Source: Margaritifera margaritifera (lineage: Eukaryota > Mollusca > Bivalvia > Unionida > Margaritiferidae). Taken from it: DNA of 64,000 nt. Position 1 is the first letter of the stretch. Each line of letters begins with the position of its first letter. This document shows positions 38,378 through 48,165 of this stretch, piece after piece. Below the pieces are notes generated by a model, which worked only from the letters and a program-made list of their open reading frames with translations, did no database searches and was not told where the DNA came from. The stretch covers positions 3,124,501 through 3,188,500 of the forward strand of contig JAQPZY010001638.1 of assembly GCA_029931535.1 (NCBI GenBank). Reading direction: 5' to 3'. A program made the translations under genes and the position numbers.

Positions 38378-38475
38378 CTTTCCGTGGTGTGTCTCTGGGC
38401 AAGACAGTTTAATCCAACTGCTGGGCACGATATAACCTTGCATATGCTGATGTGTCGTTAAACCCCAACCAGTCA
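38378..38475 (+). mobile_element. SINE core fragment (5'-truncated)
   Basis: GTGTGTCTCTGGGCAAGACA matches the core of the SINE at 12680 (GTGTGTCCTTGGGAAAGACA), and a similar 3' end follows (TGTCGTTAAACCCC against GTGCCGCTAAAACTC). The tRNA-like head is absent. It follows the CTAT microsatellite directly. Confidence 0.6.
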
Positions 38476-38671
38476 ATCAATTAACGAATCTGACTTCTTT
38501 TGATTTGATACAGCACCTGTAAGCTCTGATAAGTTTCATATTGAAGAACTTCATCTGGGTTGCACAACTTCTTAAATTAAAGTTATTTGGAATGTTACTT
38601 GTGAAATCATCGCAACGGAATAAATTCTTAGGTGACTTGTATAATTTCCAAATCTGAAACAATTTCCTTTT

Positions 38672-39032
38672 TAGGTATCACTACACAACTTGAGTCAATC
38701 TGCTGTTATTGCATATTTTTTTTCAATTTTTTTTTTTTTTGGAGATTTGCTAACAGTGAAGAATGTTACATGCATTCAATAGAAATCAGCATTTAAAGTA
38801 TAAACAGAAAATAAAATGTTTTATTATATTGCTCGAGTTTAGCCTCTTGGCTTATGCATAGGATCACAAAGTGAACAGGCGTGATTCGGCCCGTTTTAGA
38901 AAAGTCACTTTTGATAGAAGTTCCAGACATTTTATTTAAACGCAACTATTTCCAGAAAATGCAATATAACCTATGCTGATTTTGTTATATGTAGAAAAAT
39001 GAAGGAAATATATTAGGAACTTAATTAGCGTA
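38672..39032 (+). repeat. Intronic duplicated segment, copy 1
   Basis: Matches 41168-41608 over its length with small indels. Shared blocks include CTGTTATTGCAT, AAACAGAAAATAAAATGTTT, GAGTTTAGCCTCTTG, CTATTTCCAGAAAATGC and GGAACTTAATTAG. It is non-coding. The two copies flank the 53-bp minisatellite. Confidence 0.8.
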
Positions 39033-39046
39033 AGAGATAAGATATG

Positions 39047-39118
39047 TGTAAGAGATGGGGAAATCCATGGTGTAAAAGATGGGGAAATCCATAGTGTAAG
39101 AGATGGGGAAATCCATGG
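39047..39118. repeat. 24-bp tandem repeat, three copies
   Basis: Units of 24 bp contain GAGATGGGGAAATCCATG, the middle one reading AAGATGGGGAAATCCATA. Confidence 0.9.
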
Positions 39119-39333
39119 TGAACACATAGGTTTGATAATGATACATTCTTGATGCGTTCATAGCTAATTTTTGTATGCATGTAAATGAAAAAAGTCAATA
39201 AATCCTTATTTAGGTGCATATGTGAAGAATGCAATGCTTAATTTTGTTTAGTTTTTAAAGGTGGGAAGCATCACATTTAGACAATATTTCTTTCTTACAA
39301 AACACCTACTATTCATTTTAATTTGACACATAA

Positions 39334-40238
39334 TTGCATAGCTTTGAATTTATTTGAAACTTCATTTGGATGCAAACAATACTTTATTGCATAGTTTTGT
39401 ATTTATTTGAAACTGCATTTGGATGCAAACAACACTTTATTGCAAACAACACTTTATTGCATAGCTTTGAATTTATTTTAAACTTCATTTGGATGCAAAC
39501 AACACTTTATTGCAAACAACACATTATTGCATAACTTTGAGTTTATTTGAAACTTGATTTGGATGCAAACAATACTTTATTGCATAGCTTTGAATTTATT
39601 TGAAACTTCATTTCGATGCAAACAACACATTATTGCATAACTTTGAATTTATTTCAAACATCATTTGGATGCAAACAACACTTTATTGCATAGTTTTTAA
39701 TTTATTTGAAACTTCATTTGGATGCAAACAACACTTTATTGCATAACTTTGAATTTATTTCAAACAACACTTTATTGCATAGTTTTGAATTTATTTGAAA
39801 CTGCATTTGGATGCAAACAACACTTTATTGCAAACAACACTTTATTGCATAGCTTTGAATTTATTTGAAACTTCATTTGGATGCAAACAACACTTTATTG
39901 CAAACAACACATTACTGCATAACTTTTAATTTATTTGAAACTTCATTTGGATGCAAACAATACTTTATTGCATAGCTTTGAATTTATTTGAAACTTCATT
40001 TGGTTGCAAACAACACATTATTGCATAACTTTGAATTTATTTCAAACATCATTTGGATGCAAACAACACTTTATTGCATAGTTTTTAATTTATTTGAAAC
40101 TTCATTTGGATGCAAACAACACATTATTGCATAACTTTGAATTTATTTCAAACATCATTTGGATGCAAACAACACTTTATTGCATAGTTTTGAATTTATT
40201 TGAAACATCATTTGGATGCAAACAACACTTTATTGCAT
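39334..40238. repeat. 53-bp minisatellite with nested 17-bp duplications
   Basis: Fifteen full units and one partial unit of about 53 bp, each with TTGAATTTATTTGAAACTTC and TTTGGATGCAAACAACACTT. Several units duplicate the internal 17-bp piece GCAAACAACACTTTATT, giving 70-bp units and a two-level structure. Confidence 0.95.
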
Positions 40239-41167
40239 GGTTGTTTCTCCATTCCTGGGTTAGCACTGCAATGTGAACCAGGACACATGCGGGTGATTCG
40301 GTTCTTGCAATTCGATTAGATCCAGGTAGTATTTTCAGGCACTGGTATCTTCACTGGATTATTATACTTTGTTTGGCTTGACAAGAATTATAAACTCAGA
40401 CATTTCTTGAGTATTTATACAGAACAGAGTTTGATTTGTATATTCATGATAAGGCACACATCCGTGCTTCTTGTCTGGTCAGTTGTGAGGAATATACTAA
40501 ATACATGACTCTTAAGGCATCTAATTATATTTTTAAGTTTAAATATCTTCTGACAATTGGAACAATTGGAAATCAACATACAAATGAGTTTATAACACTC
40601 TTTCTCATTCCAAAGTCAGCATGACAATGTAAAGGCGGCTAATATCAATGCAGTTTTGTATTTCTGGAAATGGCTCGAGAATCTCAAACTTGTTATATTT
40701 CACCTTAGGTGCACACATGGGATATCCTAGTACTTTCTCCAGATCCACTTACTGGAAGTACCATTTTAATATTTTAATCCTTTGACGGGCATCTTACTTC
40801 CAAAATAACAACCTGAGTGGAGATTTTGGCAAAATATTTTTTGTTTTAAAATGTAAATTGCAACAAAAAAATATACAAAAAGAGTATTAAACTTCTCTTT
40901 ACAAATGAAATAATGACTTGTTCGTAAAAATGTATTCGAACAAACTGAAACATATAAAGGAAGCTTCATTTTATTGATGAGTATGGCAAAGTTCTCCTTG
41001 TGTTGGGACATTACACTTGTCACCTATGGCATCACATGACATTCCCACTTAAACATGGTGTCTTGTAAAATAAATTGTAACCTGGAGCAAACCAAAATGG
41101 AGAAAATGCAACGAAACTTTGCAGTTATATTTTGGTGTTACTACTGATACAGTAAAAGCATTTCCTT

Positions 41168-41608
41168 AAGGTATTACTACACCGACTGAACCAATCAGCT
41201 GTTATTGCATCCTATTGTAAGTTCCAAAAACAAAATCATCGTTATGTTTTCTCTGTATTTTCCTGGAGATTGCTAACTCTGAAGAAAATTACTTGAATTC
41301 AATAGAAAGCACAAACAGAAAATAAAATGTTTACTGAGTTTAGCCTCTTGACTTTTGTGTATGACAACAAAGCAAACAGATGTGATTTGGTCAGTTCTGG
41401 AAAGGTCACTTGTGATAAAAATTTCCAGTCATTTTCATTTCAATGCAGCTATTTCCAGAAAATGCTGCTTTCTATATGTTGTGTCTAAGTGAGAGCCTAA
41501 CATAATTAAGATAGTCTTGGTGCAGCTGAACTTAAAACTGAGGCACTAGATTTCATAAAAAATATGAAAAATGAAGGAATGATATATGGAACTTAATTAG
41601 TGTAGTCA
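41168..41608 (+). repeat. Intronic duplicated segment, copy 2
   Basis: Partner of 38672-39032, with the blocks in the same order and orientation. It is about 80 bp longer because of extra sequence near 41475-41555. Confidence 0.8.
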
Positions 41609-41737
41609 TACACTGTAGAGTACTTTTTTGCGCCAAATCATGGAAAACTTTCTTGTGAAATATTTATGTTGTATGTAAGATAAAAGTTAGATCTGTTAGT
41701 TTTGCTTAGTTGATAACAATAATTTTATCATCAATGT

Positions 41738-41860
41738 CATCCCTGGCATTAACCAATCAGAAATCATCATCCCTGACATTAGCCAATTAGAAATTATCAT
41801 CCCTGGCATTAGCCAATCAGAAATCATCATCCCTGGCATTAACCAATTAGAAATCATTGT
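41738..41860. repeat. 30-bp tandem repeat, four copies
   Basis: Units contain CATCCCTGGCATTAGCCAAT followed by CAGAAATCAT, with scattered substitutions. The 30-bp length keeps a minus-strand frame open with a 10-residue repeat; this is a consequence of the repeat, not evidence of a gene. Confidence 0.9.
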
Positions 41861-43134
41861 TCGTTCATTTGATGAGGTGATTGTCTCGGCGTTTGTCCTC
41901 ATAGCTCCTGTAACTTCGAGAATATATACAAAACATCTGTCAATGTTGAAAAATTATGACACCTTCTAGCCCTTGATAGTGCAGTAATCAAAATTGTGTA
42001 AAAAGAAACGGTACACCAACTTAATAGTGTATACGAAATATATCATAGAGGCATAATAAACACAGGTTTAGATCATTCCTGATAGATCTTTTAAAATGTA
42101 AAACACCACAACACATAAAGGAAAACATCGGTATGAATATTTTAACGTAACTTTATACCACTTGTCCAGGTTTAACCTTAGTTTGGCTGCTTTTGCTTTG
42201 AATTCCACTTTGTATCTTTCTTTCATTCTTTCTTTCTGTTATCTTTAATTTCCATTCACACTCATACGTTAGATTTGATTGATAGCCGGAGCTAGTGCAA
42301 AATGCACTTACTAAGAAATTAAAAGTCTTTCATCATTTGTTCTAGAATCCACATCTTTACCATATAGAGTTGGAATTCCATTTCCAGCAGAGAAAAAACT
42401 TTATCCACTTATCCAGAGTCTCTTGTAGAATTTGTAACCTCATAAATTTACGCACTTTAAAAAAAAATAATGTCTAGAAAATCCGGCAAATTAATTTTGC
42501 AATGCTATTTATATTATACGTATTTCTCCAAACAAGAACGTTAGCGCTGCTTAAGGATTAGAAGCTATCTGATGAAAATGTTGTTTGTTTGTTTTTTTTT
42601 TTTTTTGGGGGGGGGGGTCCTTTACTTCTCATTTCTTCTTTCTTTCTTTCTTTCTTATATATGTTCAAGAAATTCGATTACTGATTTTTTTTTATTCTCG
42701 AGAATAAGAATGGATTATATTTTCTTTTACTACCATGATGTGCCGTCTCTGAAACGTGCCAAAGCATAACGTCATATGTAATTTCAAAGCGCTAAAACTC
42801 AAAGAACATTGTGAAACCATTAAATCTGAATGTTAACCGTATAATAATCTCACAAATTAACGCTCATGTGACTATTTTGACAAGGAGAAAACTAGGTCTA
42901 GAATCATCTCTTTTTTATCAGCATAACATAAAGTTATTAAAATAAACAAAACAGTGTAGTCTCAGACATATAGCGGTGGCGTAATACTTTGTTATAAGGT
43001 TACATAAGGGAGACTCTTGTGTAACAGAAGAGTGTTAAAAGCAGCACACTTTATTATAGTGTCAATAAAAATAGCAAACGATTTTACACGAAACATAACC
43101 AATGACTTATTTCCAGAAAGAGAATATGCCAGAG

Positions 43135-43137
<3 letters not shown>

Positions 43138-43207
<70 letters not shown>
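43138..43207. repeat. (CT)n microsatellite
   Basis: About 34 uninterrupted CT units, about 770 bp upstream of the Nkx2.1 intron acceptor. Confidence 0.95.
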
Positions 43208-43210
<3 letters not shown>

Positions 43211-43975
43211 TAACTGCATCCAAAGTATTTTTTTTTATTTATTCTCATCATTTGGCAGCTAGAATACTGTTTCTCTACATTATTCCACAAAAATAAATTT
43301 CAAGCGCTTAAAAAAAACATTGTATTACTTATATCTGCTATGTTTACAATGTATTTAAAAGGATAAGGTAAACAATATTTAAAAATGAATGTAAAATATC
43401 TTAAACTTTATGAATAATATGATTCATAATAAAGGGATCCATTATTGTTCCTGTATTTATTTTATGGAAGTTGAAAGAGAAATATTTTCGTTCAACCAAA
43501 TGTTACATATAGAGACATATACTTAAAGATTTTAATTGGAGATGAAAATATGATAATGGTCAAACGATCATTTGGTAAAGTTATTCCATGTTACACAGTG
43601 ACTAAATTAATGGAATTTAAATATAAAAGATTTCTATTTTAATTTGTTCTAATGTAAAATTCAAGATTATTACATATGACAGTCATACTAGCGCAGCTTA
43701 TTTACATTTTCAAACAAATCGTTTTTCTATTACGTTTCAGGTGAGATTGTATGACATAAAAAGTTGTCATATATTTGACGATGTGAAATATTGAACAAAA
43801 TGATAATTATTATCCATTTTATTTCTGGGTATTCCGGACTCCTGCAGTCTGAAGTCTATACACGCTAACGCACGCATTCTTAAAACATTTAAATATAAAT
43901 TCGGTTACAAAATAAATTTATAGAACTTAAGTTTTAAATTTAGTTTCTCTGCATTTCGTTTTCTTTTTCTTTCAG

Positions 43976-44754
43976 TTTCTCGCCTAATGGGTGGCCCGAG
44001 CTCATGCGCAATGTCCCCTATGTCATCTGGTATGAACCACGTGAACATGAGTTTGGGAGGCTTGGACCAGCACAAAGCTGGAATGCAGTTTCCGTTAACA
44101 CAGCGAAGGAAACGAAGAGTGCTGTTTTCTCAGGCTCAAGTTTACGAACTTGAAAGAAGATTTAAACAGCAGAAATATCTTTCCGCTCCAGAAAGGGAAC
44201 ATTTAGCAAGCATGATTAATCTTACACCTACCCAGGTGAAAATCTGGTTTCAGAATCATCGTTATAAGCATAAGAGATCGCAAAAGGACAAAGAAAAGAT
44301 GGAACCGAACGCCAAGGCGGCTCAGAATGATTCTCAAAACTCCCCGTCCAGTCAGTCATCAACAGAACTGTCTCAGAGTCAGTCAAGTCAGCAGAGTTCT
44401 CCACGGAAAGTGGCTGTTCCTGTCCTCGTGAAGGACGGTAAACCGTGTTCCGGTTCCGGAAACAGTGATTCTCAAGGGACACATCAATCTGGAACAGCTT
44501 CTTCACAGCAGCGCGGTAGTTCAAGCATAAGCGCGAATTCTACTAGCATGAATTCAGGGGGAGTTAACTCTAGTGCTAAACTGTCTGGGTCTCATTCGGG
44601 ATCCCTTCACACCGGATCCATGACCTCTACACATGGTGTATCGGTATCCCAGAGTTCTTTATCCTCACATAACGGACTTCATCACAGCCTTAACTACCCA
44701 CCCGCCCCTGTTAATAGTGGCACGTCTTATTTGCTCAATGGCAGGACATGGTAA
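43976..44754 (+). CDS. Nkx2-1: Nkx2.1 homeobox transcription factor, coding exon 2
   Basis: Completes codon 124 and encodes residues 125-382; stop TAA at 44752-44754. The homeodomain occupies residues 167-226 (44104-44283), with Phe8, Leu16, Phe20, Trp48, Phe49, Asn51, Arg53 and the NK2-class Tyr54, which gives preference for CAAG-core sites. From memory it matches human NKX2-1 almost exactly across helices 1-3, with MIN for MIH before helix 3 and His for Met at position 56. The NK2-specific domain is residues 266-281 (44401-44448; [12 protein letters not shown] core). The linker and C-terminus are Ser/Gln/Gly/His-rich, and the protein ends NGRTW against YGRTW in vertebrates. Nkx2.2 and Nkx2.5-type proteins lack this end and the MSxSPKHTTPFSV start, so the assignment to the Nkx2.1/2.4 group is firm. 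A single invertebrate gene is expected to represent both vertebrate paralogues. Confidence 0.96.
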
Positions 44755-45699
44755 TATCTCAGTTTGCATTCTGTGTTTGACAGGACATCACCCATTGCTG
44801 ACAATTACCCTGGATTAAACGGTATTGTTGACACAAACCTGAACGGGCGGACAATAAAGGGTTAACCATAGCCTGAAGTAAGGAATATTATAGTTGCCAT
44901 AAAATCGGATCACAGTTAAAATTCCTGTGACGCAGGAGTGGTCCTGTAAGTTTTATTTGCATTTCACGTCATTAAAATTTATGATGTTAGAATTTTGAGA
45001 GGATGTGCATAAAATGGACCTCCAGAATGTCGGTACGAACGCTTCCCCGGATATTCACGGAGAATAGTCTAGCTACAAAAACACTTGATCAGCATTTATG
45101 TATACTTCAGCATTTACTTCTTTGAATAACAAGTTGCATCATATTGTGAATTATTTTGATATGTGGTTGTAGTTTTCCCTTGGACCAAAAAACTGGCTTT
45201 CACAGGTGAATGTACGTGTGAGATCTTTGCCTATAAGTTGAATTTCAATATAAGTAAACAGGCAGCTACTTCATGAGTGCTACACAAGGTTCAGCCAACA
45301 TATATTTCAATACAGACGCTATGCTGCTATATTTCTATTTCTACATGAAAATATCTAATGTGTTACAGAATGTGAAAGAAAAAAGTTTACCCAACACGCT
45401 TACAAGTACTTTGTAGAAAATTGCAATCTCGTTTTAAGGAACAAAGTTAAAATTCCATCATACCTGCTTATTATTCACGATCTGTAGTCATTCAATATTC
45501 GATATTTCATACGAGGTCTCTATTTCCATATATTTTTAAAATCTCATCTTGATCAATACATCTTTTACGTCATATAATATCTTCAAAGGAATTCTGATAG
45601 ATAGCAAGAATAAAGATTTATTTCTCTGTTAGGTTTATGTATATTATTGTTTTGTTGACTCGTGATACGTTTGTTGTGTACCAGTATTTCCACTTAAAC

Positions 45700-45701
<2 letters not shown>
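44755..45701 (+). other. Probable Nkx2.1 3' UTR and flank
   Basis: AATAAA poly(A) signals occur at 44853-44858, only about 100 bp after the stop, and at 45609-45614. Vertebrate NKX2-1 has a long 3' UTR, so the distal site is plausible. Sequence between them is AT-rich with no repeat array. Confidence 0.45.

Positions 45702-45786
<85 letters not shown>
45702..45786. repeat. (AT)n microsatellite
   Basis: An uninterrupted AT run of about 85 bp, close after the distal poly(A) signal. Confidence 0.95.
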
Positions 45787-45788
<2 letters not shown>

Positions 45789-46130
45789 ATTTTAGCGAAC
45801 ATAGTTAATCATTAATATGTGAATAATATATCTTAGGACAAAATTACTTTTAAAAAGGATTATCCGCTTTTTGAATTTTTAAAAAAAATTATAAATATGC
45901 ACCAGGCATACAATCAATAACTTTCTGTTTATTTGTAATGTTTTTGGTTTCTTGATGAACAGTGATATAAAACGATAAACAAATACATATCAGATGCAGT
46001 TCAGTATTCAGTAAGGAACATTTAATTCTTATTTAAATAATTATTTGTAGCTGCTGCATTTTTGAGAAGAAAAAAAGCCTCTTTCTTTACTTAAAATAAA
46101 AGTGTTGAAATCAACAATATATTTTGTGTA

Positions 46131-46252
46131 CTACAAGACACAGTGTAATTACTACAAGACAGTGTAATTACTACAAGACAGTGTAATTAACTACGAGTAT
46201 TCTTTTTGTACTATTCAGACAAATTATGTGCTTATAGATATGCCTAGCACAA

Positions 46253-46296
<44 letters not shown>
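46131..46296. repeat. 19-bp triplication and TA run
   Basis: Three copies of CTACAAGACAGTGTAATTA, the first with a 2-bp insertion, lie at about 46131-46189. A TA run lies at 46254-46296. Confidence 0.88.
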
Positions 46297-46297
<1 letters not shown>

Positions 46298-46899
46298 GTT
46301 TAATATGATCTAGACAATTTGATAGTGCATCCAAAGTTATGTTTACGAATACCCGCAATAAACTGAGAGAGAGAGAGAGGTTTTTATATTTTCAAATATG
46401 TTCACGAATGAGGAAAGTACAATTTATTGTCAATTTTATGAAAATGTTTGCATGCAGACATGTATATAGTAGCAGACGAATGTAGGTATTTATGAATTCT
46501 CGGTGCATTGTGAACAGTTTTTCATGTCTTGTGACAAACATTATATGTCTATTAAACTGAAATTAAATGTCGTATAGAGAGCTGAAATTTATTGACATTT
46601 ATATTTTTTTTAAACTTTAGTATTATTTAGAGAGCTATCTTTCCAAATGCGATAAGCTATTTCATGGTTAATGTTTTCATGCTCATTGTCGTCCCGTCTC
46701 TATCTATCTATATCAGGGTGTCTGTCTTTCTCCGACTTTCCAACTATTTGTTTTTCTGTTGTGTTGTGTTGTCCCTTTTGCACCCTGTTTTTGTTCTGGT
46801 GCCGTATTCTGGAAGCCTTTCTGAGCACAACACTCCAGAATACAGCCAGAAACAGCGAAATTTTAGGATTTTACTAACTTTGGTAACTATCGGTTAATG

Positions 46900-47052
46900 C
46901 TAAATTTCAATGACATAGATGCATTCTAAGTAATTAATCAAATTTCAAAGACATATATGCATTCTAATTAATTAATTAAATTTAAATGACATAGATTCAT
47001 TCTAAGTAATTCATTAAATTTCATGGGCATAGATGCATTCTACGTAATTAAT
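46900..47052. repeat. About 38-bp tandem repeat, four diverged copies
   Basis: Units contain AAATTTCAATGACATAGATG and CATTCTAAGTAATTAAT with many substitutions. They lie just upstream of the 47-bp array but are unrelated to it in sequence. Confidence 0.8.
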
Positions 47053-47136
47053 TTTAGTTCCGTTTCTTTTACTATGTGCTCGAGTTTTATGCTCAGTTCT
47101 TTTCACAAGTCTGCCTCACTAATTCATGAAAGACTT

Positions 47137-48165
47137 ATAAAAGTCATTAGAAGCTTAATAGTTAGCACGATAGTCACAGACATGTAAAAGTCATTAGAAG
47201 CTTAATAGTTAGCACGATAGTCACAGCACATTTAAAAGTCATTAGAAGCTTAATAGTTAGCACGATAGTCACAGACATATAAAAGTCATTAGAAGCTTAA
47301 TAGTTAGCACGATAGTCACAGACATGTAAAAGTCATTAGAAGCTTAATAGTTAGCACGATAGTCACAGACTTATAAAAGTCATTAGAAGTTTAATAGTTA
47401 GCACGATAGTCACAGACATATAAAAGTCATTAGAAGCTTAATAGTTAGCACGATAGTCACAGACATATAAAAGTCATTAGAAGCTTAATAGTTAGCACGA
47501 TAGTCACAGACAAATAAAAGTCATTAGAAGCTTAATAGTTAGCACGATAGTCACAGACTTATAAAAGTCATTAGAAGCTTAATAGTTAGCACGATAGTCA
47601 CAGACATATAAAAGTCATTAGAAGCTTAATAGTTAGCACGATAGTCACAGACTTATAAAAGTCATTAGAAGCTTAATAGTTAGCACGATAGTCACAGACT
47701 TATAAAAGTCATTAGAAGCTTAATAGTTAGCACGATAGTCACAGACAAATAAAAGTCATTAGAAGCTTAATAGTTAGCACGATAGTCACAGACATATAAA
47801 AGTCATTAGAAGCTTAATAGTTAGCACGATAGTCACAGACAAATAAAGTCATTAGAAGCTTAATAGTTAGCACGATAGTCACAGACAAATAAAGTCATTA
47901 GAAGCTTAATAGTTAGCACGATAGTCACAGACAAATAAAGTCATTAGAAGCTTAATAGTTAGCACGATAGTCACAGACATATAAAAGTCATTAGAAGCTT
48001 AATAGTTAGCACGATAGTCACAGACATATAAAGTCATTAGAAGCTTAATAGTTAGCACGATAGTCACAGACAAATAAAAGTCATTAGAAGCTTAATAGTT
48101 AGCACGATAGTCACAGACAAATAAAAGTCATTAGAAGCTTAATAGTTAGCACGATAGTCACAGCA
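47137..48165. repeat. 47-bp minisatellite, 22 copies
   Basis: Units of 47 bp (some 46) contain AAGTCATTAGAAGCTTAATA and TAGTTAGCACGATAGTCACA. The core is nearly invariant; the 6-7-base junction varies among ACATAT, ACATGT, ACTTAT, ACAAAT and CACAT types. All but one unit carry AAGCTT, a HindIII site; unit 6 has AAGTTT. Such homogeneity implies recent amplification. No unit-length ORF is maintained. Confidence 0.97.

Larger units (their letters stand above)
31730..43975 (+). other. Nkx2.1 intron (12,246 bp)
   Basis: GTAAGT donor at 31730 and TTTCTTTCAG acceptor ending at 43975. The phase-1 join completes an Ile codon and yields AISRLMG, matching vertebrate AISRFMG. The first part (about 32.6-34.6 kb) is mostly free of repeats. 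The second part holds many microsatellites, a duplicated ~400-bp segment, a 53-bp minisatellite and several short tandem repeats listed separately. No nested gene is supported. Confidence 0.93.

Noticed and set aside
44228..44524. 98-codon minus-strand ORF
   Set aside because: Shadow of the Nkx2.1 homeodomain exon.
47137..48165. CRISPR-like array of conserved cores with variable junctions
   Set aside because: Variable parts are only 6-7 bases and drawn from a few types; there are no cas genes and the context is eukaryotic.
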